64,000 bases of DNA from Halobacillus mangrovi (GTDB lineage: Bacteria > Bacillota > Bacilli > Bacillales > Halobacillaceae). Both the position numbers and the translations under genes were made by a program. A model generated the notes under the pieces. The model was not told the origin of the DNA, searched no databases, and saw only the letters and a program-made list of their open reading frames with translations. Below are positions 1-8,230 of this stretch, one piece after another; position 1 is the stretch's first letter, and each line of letters starts with the position of its first letter. The stretch lies in NCBI RefSeq assembly GCF_002097535.1, contig NZ_CP020772.1, forward strand, positions 682,001 to 746,000, written 5' to 3'.

Positions 1-160
1 ACACAACAATACCCATGAAAACAAAAGACCAGACAATCCGGTGGGCTAGTATTTCAAAGGCTGGAATTTGTTGAACCAGTTTCCAGTATATTGGTAAAAA
101 CCCCCATAAAATATAGGCGCCTGCTGTATAAACAACGCCTAGTTTCGATTCATTAACCAT
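1..160 (-). CDS. rarD: RarD-like EamA-family permease (N-terminal part only, cut by window edge)
   Basis: Reading leftward from an ATG at 160, about 53 codons are open to the window edge. The peptide begins MVNESKLGVVYTAGAY and contains the stretch ILWGFLPIYWKLV followed by EILAHRIVWSFVF, which I recognise as the first membrane helices of RarD/EamA drug-metabolite transporters. A GAGAGG Shine-Dalgarno lies about 8 bases upstream of the start. RarD proteins are ten-helix inner-membrane permeases of uncertain substrate. Only the first sixth of the protein is visible, so the family is fairly clear but completeness cannot be judged. Confidence 0.75.
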   Translation of the reverse strand, partial: MVNESKLGVVYTAGAYILWGFLPIYWKLVQQIPAFEILAHRIVWSFVFMGIVV

Positions 161-482
161 GATGATAATCCTCTCGACTATGTGTATTTAGTTCATATTC
201 TAGTCTGATTTTTCTTTTATGGAAACAAAAATGCTTGGAAGAAGGATGGCGCAAGGGCCCTGGGAGCCGCGACACAGCTTAGAAAAAACCCGGAGGAAGG
301 TGATTTTTCAATCCGTAGAGGATGAGTCGCTTATATTGTGAGGGGGTAGGCGCTTGAGCCAGATGTGGCTGACCAGGAAGAATATATACACAGAAAGGAT
401 CTTTATAGATTTCTAGTCAACAAAATAGCTGGCGAGGTTTACTCACCAGCTAGGGTCTGCCTTTGAATAGGCTGCTTAACTT
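161..482. other. Intergenic stretch with no recognised gene
   Basis: About 320 bases between the rarD-like start and the end of the Rieske fusion gene. The part from 235 to 375 is more GC-rich than its surroundings and contains no convincing open frame. A stem-loop sits at its right end (listed separately). I see nothing else that I can name. Confidence 0.4.
427..451 (-). terminator. Probable terminator of the FAD-Rieske gene
   Basis: A 10-bp imperfect stem (AGCTGGTGAG with CTCGCCAGCT on the minus strand) with a 5-base loop, followed by a short weak T-tract (ATTTTGTT). It lies 30 bases past the stop codon of the minus-strand gene. Confidence 0.5.
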
Positions 483-2072
483 TTAAGGTTGATCCTGTTG
501 TTCTTCATTGCTTTTCTTTATGTCCAAGTAGGAACGTGGAGTAGGCTCATCCAGTGATATTCTCATAAGTGGTTGATCAGCCGGACCTTCCACGACTTTC
601 CCATCATAGGAGAAACGTGATCCGTGACATGGGCAATCCCACGTGCGCTCTGCACTATTCCAATCGACTTCACAGCCCATATGCGTACAAGTTGTATCAA
701 GCAGGTGCAGCTCTCCATGATCGTCTTTGAACGCACCTGCCCGTTCGCCTCTCCATTGGACGACTTTCCCTTCACCTTTCTTCAGACGCTCAGGTCGGTC
801 AGCAACTAATTCTAGCTTTCCTTCAACCAAGTGAACGGCTACGTCAAAGTTTTGGGACAGGAATTGTTTCATGCTCGGGTCGGCTTTGAATCTGGAAGGC
901 TTGAATAGTTCATGAAACAGGGACTCTTCTTTGAGTACGTAATCGCTCAATAATTGAGCGGCCAGTGTACCGTTTGTCATCCCCCATTTTCTAAACCCGG
1001 TTGCAATCAAAACACGGTCATTTTTTCTTGTGATCGGTCCGATATAAGGAACCTTATCTAAAGTGGTTAAATCTTGAGCAGACCATTGGAACAATTTCTC
1101 CTTAATGCCGAAGGTCTGAGCTGCAAATTCTTCGATCGCTCGATAGTGAAAAGATGTATCGATTCCATCCCCTGTTTTGTGGTTTTCCCCTCCAACTAAG
1201 AGTATAGGCTTGCCATTGTATTCAGCAGTGCGAATCGTACGTTTCGGTTCATCTATGGATACATACATGCCTTGAGGGATCTCACGTTCTGGTTCAATGG
1301 CCATTAAGTAAGAACGTTCGGCATACATTCGGCTGAAATAGAATCCTTTGCCATCATAGAAGGGGAAATGGCTGCATGAAATCGCATATTGGCAGGTCAC
1401 TTTCGAGCCATTACCAGTCTCAATCTCAAGCTGATCTCCTTCTTTTAAATCCGTTGCTTTTGTTTCCTCGAAAATCTGACCGCCTAGTTCAGTGAATCTG
1501 TCAACTAAAGCAGATAAATATTTGAGCGGGTGGAACCTGGCCTGATCCTTCATCACAAGCGAGCTCGTCGTTTCCATATCAAAAGGCAGCGAATCTGTTA
1601 AATCTCCAGGGATCTCAAGCTTTTGATAGGCCTCATATTCGTTTGTGACTTTTTGTGCCCCTTTCTCTGTTGTCGAGAAAATACAGGCATCTTCTTTTGT
1701 CCAATCACACTGAATGTTGTATTTATTCACCGTTTCTTCCATAAATCCAAAAGCGTTCATTTGGGCCTGGTAATAAAGAGAGGCTGTTTCTACACCAAAG
1801 TGTTTAATTAGCTCATGATAAATCAGTCCATGCTGAGCGGTGACTTTAGCCGTCGTATGACCGGTCGTTCCGTTAAGAATACGATCAGCTTCCAGTAGGA
1901 TCACCTGCTTGCCGGCTTTCGCTAACAAATAGGCTGTCGTAATACCAGTAATTCCGCCCCCAACGATGGCGACATCTGCGGACGTATTTTCTTCAAGTGA
2001 ATCGAATGTTGGTAAGTCTGTATCTTCACGCCACATAGGTTCAGGGCGGGTCCATTCTTGTTTATGGTCCAT
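483..2072 (-). CDS. FAD-dependent oxidoreductase fused to a C-terminal Rieske [2Fe-2S] domain
   Basis: A 529-residue protein. The N-terminal part is a DAO/DadA-type flavoprotein with the dinucleotide-binding motif VAIVGGGITGITTAYLLAKAG near residue 36 followed by an acidic strand end (LLEAD). The C-terminal ~100 residues form a Rieske domain with CTHMGC at about 462 and CPCHG at about 480, giving the two Cys-His cluster ligand pairs. Such fusions are common in Bacillus (YhfW type); the substrate is not established, and an amino-acid or amine oxidase role is only suggested by the fold. I chose the ATG at 2072 because a further upstream TTG overlaps the AGGAGG ribosome-binding site. No signal peptide is seen, so it is probably cytoplasmic. 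It is transcribed divergently from the EAL-HDOD gene. Confidence 0.85.
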   Translation of the reverse strand: MDHKQEWTRPEPMWREDTDLPTFDSLEENTSADVAIVGGGITGITTAYLLAKAGKQVILLEADRILNGTTGHTTAKVTAQHGLIYHELIKHFGVETASLYYQAQMNAFGFMEETVNKYNIQCDWTKEDACIFSTTEKGAQKVTNEYEAYQKLEIPGDLTDSLPFDMETTSSLVMKDQARFHPLKYLSALVDRFTELGGQIFEETKATDLKEGDQLEIETGNGSKVTCQYAISCSHFPFYDGKGFYFSRMYAERSYLMAIEPEREIPQGMYVSIDEPKRTIRTAEYNGKPILLVGGENHKTGDGIDTSFHYRAIEEFAAQTFGIKEKLFQWSAQDLTTLDKVPYIGPITRKNDRVLIATGFRKWGMTNGTLAAQLLSDYVLKEESLFHELFKPSRFKADPSMKQFLSQNFDVAVHLVEGKLELVADRPERLKKGEGKVVQWRGERAGAFKDDHGELHLLDTTCTHMGCEVDWNSAERTWDCPCHGSRFSYDGKVVEGPADQPLMRISLDEPTPRSYLDIKKSNEEQQDQP

Positions 2073-2146
2073 AATTTCCCTCCTCAATGACTCTTTTACT
2101 CAGTCTTTCCCCAATGACTATTTTCATGTATATAAAAGTGTAAAAA

Positions 2147-2177
2147 TTTACAATTTAAAATGGTTTTATTGTATAAT
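2147..2177 (+). promoter_or_regulatory. Putative sigma-A promoter for the EAL-HDOD gene
   Basis: TTTACA at 2147-2152 and a consensus TATAAT at 2172-2177, spaced 19 bases, about 40 bases before the start codon. The long spacing makes the -35 assignment uncertain. Confidence 0.45.
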
Positions 2178-2214
2178 GATGACCATCAATAGGCCAGACG
2201 AAGGAGGGCGGAGG

Positions 2215-3471
2215 ATGGAAGTTTTCGTTGCCAGGCAGCCTATTCTGAAAGCCGATGAAGAGGTTTATGCCTATGAGTTATTGTATCGAAGCAGCATGGA
2301 TAACTGGTTTACCCCGATGGATCCAAACCAGGCCACCTCTGAGGTGCTGATGAATAGTTTTCTTACGATTGGTTTAAGACGCCTTTCTCAAAACAAGCCT
2401 TGCTTTATTAACTTTACAGAGGATTTGCTGCTAGAGAAGGTTCCAGAGTACTTCGATCCTAAGCAGCTGGTGGTTGAAATTCTGGAGCATGTATCCTACA
2501 GCATGGATTTGGTCCAGGTGTGTCAGGAATTAAAAAGCCAGGGATTTCTCATTGCTTTAGATGATGTAGTCCGAATCGACGAGCCCTCAATTCTTGAGCT
2601 GATTCAGTATATCGATATATTGAAAGTAGACATTAAAGCGGTACAGGAGCTTGACCGGATAAGGATCATAGAGATGGCCAAGCGTTTTGATGTTACGTTG
2701 TTAGCTGAAAAAGTAGAAACGAGAGAAGAGCATCAAGTTTGTTTAGAGGAAGGGTTCGAGCTTTTTCAAGGGTATTATTATAGTAAACCAGTTGTCATTT
2801 CGGGGGTGGATATTCCTTTTCTGGCTACTACTTATATTCAAATTATTCAAGAACTCTCTGTTGGACCTGATCATATTAATATCGATAAAGTAGCTGACAT
2901 ATTAGAACAGGATGTTGCACTAACATACAAATTATTACGCTTGATCAATTCATCGATGTATGAAAGGACTGTCCCGATAAAATCGATTAAGCAAGCCGTA
3001 ATGCTCTTAGGGACAGATACATTGAAAAAATGGCTGTACGTCCTCTCTGTTAAACAGTCGAGCTCATTCACCTCTAGATCTACTCAGCTTGTGCTGAAGA
3101 CGAGCTTGCTTCGTGCTAAAATGTGCGAACAGCTTGCGATAAGATTAAGTGTGAAACGTAAAGCAGAAGGCTTCTTCCTGACTGGGTTCATGTCCTTAAT
3201 CGATGTCATAACACAGCGTCCTATAAAAGAAGTCATTGAAAATTTGCCATTAGATCCTAATATAAGGCTTGCTTTAGAGGGAAAACAGAACCTTTATAAT
3301 AAAATCTTGAATACCGTAATAGCTATGGAAAAAGCCGATTTTGAATTATTAGAAGACCACTTAGACGGGCTTGAACTTCGTTTTGAAGAGATTTTTGAGA
3401 TTTACGGGCAGGCGATAGCGTGGACGGATCAATTATATGAAGAGAATTTTTCTGACCTTGTCCGCGAATAG
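2215..3471 (+). CDS. EAL-HDOD domain protein (YuxH/PdeH-like)
   Basis: A 418-residue cytoplasmic protein starting MEVFVARQPIL behind AAGGAGG; an upstream open extension lacks a binding site. Residues ~1-200 form an EAL-type domain. The Gln and Glu of the opening motif (RQPI, YELL), the Asn of INFT, the EILE glutamates, the DD pair, KVD, AEKVET and FQGYYYSKP are present. Loop 6, normally DDFGTG, reads DDVVRI. Residues ~205-400 resemble an HDOD domain. Length and order match B. subtilis YuxH (PdeH), described as a c-di-GMP phosphodiesterase. Ligands for catalysis look mostly present, but the altered loop 6 leaves activity open; it could be a c-di-GMP sensor instead. It is monocistronic, with its own terminator. 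Confidence 0.8.
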   Translation: MEVFVARQPILKADEEVYAYELLYRSSMDNWFTPMDPNQATSEVLMNSFLTIGLRRLSQNKPCFINFTEDLLLEKVPEYFDPKQLVVEILEHVSYSMDLVQVCQELKSQGFLIALDDVVRIDEPSILELIQYIDILKVDIKAVQELDRIRIIEMAKRFDVTLLAEKVETREEHQVCLEEGFELFQGYYYSKPVVISGVDIPFLATTYIQIIQELSVGPDHINIDKVADILEQDVALTYKLLRLINSSMYERTVPIKSIKQAVMLLGTDTLKKWLYVLSVKQSSSFTSRSTQLVLKTSLLRAKMCEQLAIRLSVKRKAEGFFLTGFMSLIDVITQRPIKEVIENLPLDPNIRLALEGKQNLYNKILNTVIAMEKADFELLEDHLDGLELRFEEIFEIYGQAIAWTDQLYEENFSDLVRE

Positions 3472-3510
3472 ACATCCAGCAGATTTTTATGATATGCTCT
3501 TTCATGTTTG

Positions 3511-3537
3511 CTTCCTGAATAAGGAAGTCTTTTTTTT
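3511..3537 (+). terminator. Rho-independent terminator after the EAL-HDOD gene
   Basis: CTTCCT and AGGAAG pair around a short loop and are followed by a run of eight T residues. Confidence 0.8.
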
Positions 3538-3545
3538 ATATAACT

Positions 3546-3559
3546 GTTACCTAGGTAAC
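3546..3559. promoter_or_regulatory. Candidate MarR operator
   Basis: The perfect 14-bp palindrome GTTACCTAGGTAAC lies 20 bases before the marR-type start codon. MarR regulators usually bind such palindromes in their own promoter, so autoregulation of the marR-MFS operon is the simple reading. Confidence 0.65.
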
Positions 3560-3578
3560 GATTAAAGGAGATACACTG

Positions 3579-4004
3579 ATGTCATTAACTTTTTATCATA
3601 TCCAGCAGCTATCCAGAGAGTTAGGTCAGTATTTGAATCAGGCTTTCGCAGGGGAAGATATTTCTTTATCACACTGGTCTGTGATCTTTCAATTGCATTA
3701 TCACGGGGCAATGACTCAAACAGAACTGAAAAATCGCTTGAATATAGAGGCGCCACCGTTATCACGAACGTTGAGAAAGTTAGAAGACCTTGGTTATATC
3801 GAAAAACATTCCAGTACAGATAAACGTACAAACGATATTCATCTTTCTGAGAAGGGGCAGATCCGTTACCCAGTCTGGGAAAAAGCGATTAAGGAGGCAG
3901 AAGATCGCTTGCGCTCCGGTTTAGGAAAAGAAAGAGAGCGCAGCCTGGATCTTCATGTAAAAGAATTGACTGGGCTTATTCGAAAAGAAAAGGAGGGAAA
4001 ATAA
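3579..4004 (+). CDS. MarR-family transcriptional regulator
   Basis: A 141-residue winged-helix regulator. The segment from about 30 to 100 has the MarR layout: SHWSVIFQLHYHGAMTQTEL, then a recognition helix region (RLNIEAPPLSRTLRKLEDLG) and a beta wing with TDKRTNDIHLSEKG, where the DxR motif of the family is visible. It starts at an ATG behind AAGGAG. Its stop codon overlaps the start of the MFS gene (TAATG), so the two are translationally coupled. The perfect palindrome just upstream suggests that it represses its own operon until a toxic ligand releases it. The ligand is unknown. Confidence 0.88.
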   Translation: MSLTFYHIQQLSRELGQYLNQAFAGEDISLSHWSVIFQLHYHGAMTQTELKNRLNIEAPPLSRTLRKLEDLGYIEKHSSTDKRTNDIHLSEKGQIRYPVWEKAIKEAEDRLRSGLGKERERSLDLHVKELTGLIRKEKEGK

Positions 4005-5203
4005 TGAAGAAAAAACAGCCGTTGTGGACGAAAAGCTTTTTGAACGTATGTTTTAGTAATTTTTTCGTATTCCTTGTATTTTATTTAATGTTTGTCACTC
4101 TTCCTATTTACGCGATTGATCAACTTAAAGTAAACGAAAGCCAATCAGGGCTTGTCATCACTATCTTCCTAGTAGCGGCTATTTTAATTCGTCCGCTTGC
4201 CGGCCAGTGGATTGATACGGTGGGGAGAAAGCCTATAGTTGTGCTCTCACTATCTCTTTTCTTGATCAGTTCGTTTCTATATATGTTTGTTCACTCTTTC
4301 ATACTTATTCTGCTCGTACGTTTTATTCAGGGGCTTGGTTTTGGAATGGGGACGACGGTACTAGGTGCATTGGCAGCAGACGTGGTACCCGATCAGCGGA
4401 AAGGGGAAGGCATGGGGTATTTTGCGATGTCAATGAACTTTGCGATGGTTCTTGGACCTTTTCTTGGATTGACCATCATTCAATCGTTTAATTTTGTAAG
4501 TATGTTCCTGATTTGTGCTGTCTTCGGTGTGGTCGCATTTATCTCAGGACTGATGATTAAAAATCCTGTTCCTGAAAGTACAGTGGAAAAGTCACAAAGC
4601 ATCCTGCCTCAAGTGAACGGTCTCCTAGAGAAACCTGTGATTCCGATAGCTTTGACCGGGGCGGTTATGGCTCTCGCCTATTCAGGCGTATTGTCCTTTG
4701 TTTCAGTCTATGCGAATGAGCTGGGACTTGCTGAAGCGGCCAGTTATTTCTTTGTCGTTTATGCTGTAGTCCTTCTTATTTCGCGTCCTTTTACTGGAAA
4801 ATGGTTCGATCAGTACGGAGAAAACATCATTGTTATCCCTTCCATTATCGTGTTTGGCATAGGAATGCTCGTGCTAAGTTTTGCAAATACGGCTCTATTA
4901 CTGTTACTTGCAGGGGGATTGATCGGGCTCGGATGGGGAACGATCGTGCCGAGCTTTCAAACGATTGCACTGAGGAAGGTACCGGCGCGGGCAGGAGCAG
5001 CGACCGCTACATTTTTTACCATTTTTGATATTGGTATAGGGGTCGGTTCCTACCTAGTCGGAACCATCGCTACAGGGATAGGATTCTCATCCCTTTATTT
5101 TAACAGTTCCTTTATTATCTTCGGGGCCGTATTTATCTATATATTCCTTCATGGAAGAAAAAGAAGTGTGAGCCCTCAACTAGAATCAAAATATAGTAGT
5201 TAA
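4004..5203 (+). CDS. MFS efflux transporter (DHA1-type)
   Basis: A 399-residue integral membrane protein with about 12 hydrophobic helices. The loop between helices 2 and 3 reads RPLAGQWIDTVGRKPIV, the classical MFS motif A, and a second partial copy (RPFTGKWFDQYGENI) sits in the second half. The sequence resembles YwoG/YfkF-type putative multidrug exporters of Bacillus. It follows the marR gene with a one-base overlap, which supports a role in drug or solvent efflux under control of that regulator. The substrate cannot be read from the sequence. Confidence 0.85.
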   Translation: MKKKQPLWTKSFLNVCFSNFFVFLVFYLMFVTLPIYAIDQLKVNESQSGLVITIFLVAAILIRPLAGQWIDTVGRKPIVVLSLSLFLISSFLYMFVHSFILILLVRFIQGLGFGMGTTVLGALAADVVPDQRKGEGMGYFAMSMNFAMVLGPFLGLTIIQSFNFVSMFLICAVFGVVAFISGLMIKNPVPESTVEKSQSILPQVNGLLEKPVIPIALTGAVMALAYSGVLSFVSVYANELGLAEAASYFFVVYAVVLLISRPFTGKWFDQYGENIIVIPSIIVFGIGMLVLSFANTALLLLLAGGLIGLGWGTIVPSFQTIALRKVPARAGAATATFFTIFDIGIGVGSYLVGTIATGIGFSSLYFNSSFIIFGAVFIYIFLHGRKRSVSPQLESKYSS

Positions 5204-5230
5204 GAAGGAGGTCAGTCCCCCTCCTTTTTT
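5204..5230 (+). terminator. Terminator of the marR-MFS operon
   Basis: AAGGAGG and CCTCCTT form a 7-bp stem with a nine-base loop, followed by T residues, directly after the stop codon. Confidence 0.8.
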
Positions 5231-5242
5231 GTTAAAATGAAC

Positions 5243-5256
5243 TGAAAACGCTTACA
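5243..5256. promoter_or_regulatory. Catabolite-responsive element (cre)
   Basis: TGAAAACGCTTACA matches the published CcpA consensus TGWAANCGNTNWCA at every position. It lies 47 bases before the methionine gamma-lyase start and probably ties that gene to carbon catabolite control. Confidence 0.75.
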
Positions 5257-5302
5257 AACATAAAATGTAGGAAAAGAGAAGGGATAAGAAGGGGGAAGAA
5301 AG

Positions 5303-6487
5303 ATGGATGAAAAAAAGATGCGCTTGGAGACTTCGATGATCCATAATGAGAGCGATGCTCATGAACAGGGAAGTTTGACAACGCCTATTTATCAAACATC
5401 AACGTTTTCATTTCCATCTGCCGCTGTAGGGGAGAAACGCTTTGCGGGAGAAGATGATGGTTATGTGTACACACGATTAGGAAATCCTACGGTCAAAGCT
5501 TTAGAGGAAAGAATAGCAACACTTGAAGGAGGAGAGAGGGGGCTCGCCTTCGCATCCGGAATGGCTGCCGTGTCTGCTGTATTGATTTCCCTGACGAAAG
5601 CTCATGATCATATTTTATGCTCGAATGGTTTGTATGGCTGTACATTTGGTCTGTTAAAAATGCTAGAAGAAAAATATAGCATTACTCATGACTTCAGTTT
5701 TATGGAGGATGAGGAGGAACTTCGAAGTCGGCTGACGAAAAACACAGCTTGTATTTTTATTGAAACTCCTATTAACCCTACAATGAAAATGGTAGATTTA
5801 TCGATGGTCGCACGGGTCGCAAAAGAATATGAGATTCCGGTTGTGGTTGATAATACTTTTTGTACTCCATACTTACAACGACCGCTTGAATTAGGGTGTG
5901 ATGTGGTCATTCACAGTGCAACCAAATATATCGGGGGCCATGGAGATGTGATCGCAGGACTCGCTGTCGGAAAACAGGAGTTCATGAATTCCGTAGCTAT
6001 GAATGCTCAGAAAGATATTGGAGGAGTCTTGTCCCCATTTGATGCCTGGCTTTTAATACGCGGGTTGAAGACTTTGCACGTCCGTTTAGATCGTCACAGC
6101 ACTAATGCTGAAGTAATCGCAACCCGACTAAAACAGCATGCTTTCATTCAGAATGTATATTACCCAGGGATGGAAGATCATCCACAAAAACCAATTCAAG
6201 AAAAGCAAATGAAAACGGGAGGCGGCGTCCTCGCTTTCGAAATAAATGGATCAAAATCAGATGCTCAATTCTTCATGGACCAGTTGAAATTAATTAAAAT
6301 AGCTGTGAGTCTTGGTGATGCGGAAACACTGATTCAGCATCCTGCCTCCATGACCCACGCTGTAGTACCTGAAGAAGAGAGAAAGAAGATGGGTATCAGA
6401 GATACGTTGATTCGTCTTTCTGTCGGTCTCGAATCTGTTGAAGATATATGGGACGATCTTACTCAAGCCTTAGAAAAATGTAAGTAA
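5303..6487 (+). CDS. megL: Methionine gamma-lyase (PLP-dependent)
   Basis: A 394-residue member of the Cys/Met-metabolism PLP family. The PLP lysine is K208 in SATKYIGGHGDV; YTRLGNPT near 56 is the phosphate-contact motif, and SGMAAVSA near 85 is typical. NGLYGCTFGL places a tyrosine at 111 and a cysteine at 113. That cysteine corresponds to the active-site Cys of methionine gamma-lyases (YGCTF), which favours this activity over cystathionine gamma-synthase or beta-lyase. The expected reaction splits methionine to methanethiol, ammonia and 2-oxobutyrate in the cytoplasm. The gene stands alone between two terminators, behind a perfect cre site, so it is likely repressed when a preferred sugar is present. 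A cystathionine gamma-lyase assignment remains possible. Confidence 0.8.
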   Translation: MDEKKMRLETSMIHNESDAHEQGSLTTPIYQTSTFSFPSAAVGEKRFAGEDDGYVYTRLGNPTVKALEERIATLEGGERGLAFASGMAAVSAVLISLTKAHDHILCSNGLYGCTFGLLKMLEEKYSITHDFSFMEDEEELRSRLTKNTACIFIETPINPTMKMVDLSMVARVAKEYEIPVVVDNTFCTPYLQRPLELGCDVVIHSATKYIGGHGDVIAGLAVGKQEFMNSVAMNAQKDIGGVLSPFDAWLLIRGLKTLHVRLDRHSTNAEVIATRLKQHAFIQNVYYPGMEDHPQKPIQEKQMKTGGGVLAFEINGSKSDAQFFMDQLKLIKIAVSLGDAETLIQHPASMTHAVVPEEERKKMGIRDTLIRLSVGLESVEDIWDDLTQALEKCK

Positions 6488-6495
6488 ATCGGAAA

Positions 6496-6524
6496 AGTCA
6501 GGATACCCTCCTGGCTTTTTATTT
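6496..6524 (+). terminator. Terminator after the methionine gamma-lyase gene
   Basis: AGTCAGGA and TCCTGGCT pair (one G-T) around a 5-base loop, followed by TTTTTATTTA. Confidence 0.75.
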
Positions 6525-6637
6525 AGGACAATAATCCATTCTGCGTTTATTCATTCCTCTCAAGGGAAAAGTACTACAAGTTTGTTTTATAATGATGAAC
6601 GTAAGAAGCACACTAACATGTTTGAAAGGGTGTTTGT

Positions 6638-7132
6638 ATGTTTAAAAAAATGTTTGGTAAAAAGAGTGTCGAAGAGCAGCTTGTAGCACCATTGAATGGA
6701 AAAGTTGTACCGTTAGACGAGGTGGACGACCCTGTATTCAGTCAACGCATGATGGGAGATGGAGTTGCCATCGAACCCACTGATGGAAAAGTAGTAAGCC
6801 CGATTTCAGGCGAAATCGTACAGATTTTCCCGACGAACCATGCTGTAGGAGTTAAAACAAAATCTGGAGTCGAGGTTCTTGTTCACATTGGTTTAGAAAC
6901 CGTAGCGATGGAAGGAGAGGGCTTTGAAGGTCACGTCAAACAAGGGGACAAAGTAGAAGCAGGAGATCATTTGATTACCTTTGATCCTGATCTTGTAAAA
7001 GAAAAAGCGAAAAGCACGATTACACCTGTTATCATCACGAACTTTGATGACATCGTTGAAAACTTCGAACCTTCCTATAGCGACGCTGCCAGTGCAGGGC
7101 AAACGAATATCGCAACTTTACAAACGAAATAA
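6638..7132 (+). CDS. ypqE: Stand-alone PTS glucose-type EIIA protein
   Basis: A 164-residue single-domain EIIA of the glucose family. Two conserved histidines are visible: H68 in FPTNHAVGV and H83 in VLVHIGLETV, the latter being the phosphorylated residue in this family. In B. subtilis the comparable free-standing protein is YpqE. It would accept phosphate from HPr and pass it to an EIIBC lacking its own EIIA, possibly including sucrose or trehalose permeases. No EIIBC is found here, though the sucrose genes follow directly. A TATAAT box lies at 6588-6593. The gene is closed by its own strong terminator, so it is not in one operon with scrK. Confidence 0.85.
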   Translation: MFKKMFGKKSVEEQLVAPLNGKVVPLDEVDDPVFSQRMMGDGVAIEPTDGKVVSPISGEIVQIFPTNHAVGVKTKSGVEVLVHIGLETVAMEGEGFEGHVKQGDKVEAGDHLITFDPDLVKEKAKSTITPVIITNFDDIVENFEPSYSDAASAGQTNIATLQTK

Positions 7133-7142
7133 TTTAAACGAG

Positions 7143-7181
7143 AGCCTAAAACGGTTAACAGCTGTTTTAGGCTTTTTTCTT
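7143..7181 (+). terminator. Terminator after the EIIA gene
   Basis: AGCCTAAAAC and GTTTTAGGCT form a 10-bp stem followed by a T-rich tract. Confidence 0.85.
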
Positions 7182-7188
7182 TTCTTTA

Positions 7189-7219
7189 TTGGAAACGAAC
7201 AAGGATATGCGGGTATAAT
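7189..7219 (+). promoter_or_regulatory. Putative sigma-A promoter of scrK-scrB
   Basis: TTGGAA at 7189-7194 and TATAAT at 7214-7219 with a 19-base spacer, about 55 bases before the scrK start. No clear operator for a sucrose antiterminator or repressor was seen nearby. Confidence 0.45.
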
Positions 7220-7275
7220 GGGTGTAGAAATTTAATAGGTCTTTTAAAAATGTACATATGGAAAGGATGAATAGC

Positions 7276-8220
7276 ATGTCAAAAGGAATCATCTGTTTAG
7301 GGGAAGCATTGATCGACTTTATTCCTCTGGATGACGAAAACATAAAGTTTCAAAAGAGTCCTGGCGGTGCGCCTGCCAATGTAGCAGTTGGAGCAGCGAG
7401 ACTTGGAGCCAATTCTACGTTCCTTGGGAAAGTAGGGGAGGATGTCCTGGGTCGTTTTCTCAAGAAAACCCTCACTGACTATGGGGTTAATACAGAAGCC
7501 ATGTATATGACCAAAGATACGAGAACCGGTGTTGTATTCGTCACTCTCGATGAACATGGAGAACGGAGCTTTGATTTTTATATTGATCCGAGTGCTGATC
7601 GTTATTTAGAAGAGTCAGAAGTGAAAGCTGACTTGCTTACTTCTCACAACCTGCTGCATTTCGGTTCGATCTCTATGATTGATGAACCTGCAAAATCAGC
7701 TACAACAACTGCTGTACGCGAGGCGAGAGAGAATGGATTGATCGTTTCCTACGACCCTAACCTGCGTCTGGGTTTGTGGAAGAGTGCTGACGAAGCAAAG
7801 GAAACAATCCTTTCGATGCTTGCTGAAGCAGATGTAGTTAAAATATCGGAAGAAGAATTAGAATTTCTCACAGGAGAGACGGATATTGAGGAAGGTGTGA
7901 AACTACTGTCCTCTTATGAAATCCCGTTGCTTTACGTAACAATGGGAGCCGAAGGCAGTCATGTTTACAATCAAGAAGGTCACACCTTTGTTCCTGCTAT
8001 GAAAGTAGATGCCGTCGACACAACAGGAGCAGGTGATGCTTTTGTATCCGGAATCTTATATCAGCTGAGTGAACGAGCGAAACCTGTTGATCAGTTAACT
8101 ATACAGGAACTGGAAGAGATTACGCGGTTTGCCAGCGTCTCAGGAGCTCTTGCCGCATCAACTAAAGGAGCGATGACGGCTTTACCAACAAAAACTGAAG
8201 TTGAGGATTATTTGAAATAG
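7276..8220 (+). CDS. scrK: Fructokinase (PfkB/ribokinase family)
   Basis: A 314-residue sugar kinase. The N-terminal PfkB signature SPGGAPANVAVGAARLG is at about 30-46, and the C-terminal signature DTTGAGDAF carries the catalytic aspartate and anion hole. It would phosphorylate fructose released by the next gene's product. The start at 7276 is chosen because AAAGGA lies at proper distance; two in-frame ATGs further upstream sit within or before that site. It is followed after ten bases by the GH32 gene, an arrangement known as scrK-scrB or sacK-sacA in Firmicutes. Confidence 0.87.
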   Translation: MSKGIICLGEALIDFIPLDDENIKFQKSPGGAPANVAVGAARLGANSTFLGKVGEDVLGRFLKKTLTDYGVNTEAMYMTKDTRTGVVFVTLDEHGERSFDFYIDPSADRYLEESEVKADLLTSHNLLHFGSISMIDEPAKSATTTAVREARENGLIVSYDPNLRLGLWKSADEAKETILSMLAEADVVKISEEELEFLTGETDIEEGVKLLSSYEIPLLYVTMGAEGSHVYNQEGHTFVPAMKVDAVDTTGAGDAFVSGILYQLSERAKPVDQLTIQELEEITRFASVSGALAASTKGAMTALPTKTEVEDYLK

Positions 8221-8230
8221 GTGGTGCCAC

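Noticed and set aside
161..482. A small gene between rarD and the Rieske fusion
   Set aside because: No frame with start, binding site and protein-like composition was found in either direction.
1966..2214. N-terminal extension of the EAL-HDOD protein
   Set aside because: The frame is open but overlaps the divergent gene and the promoter; the family start motif VFVARQPI follows the ATG at 2215 with a strong binding site.
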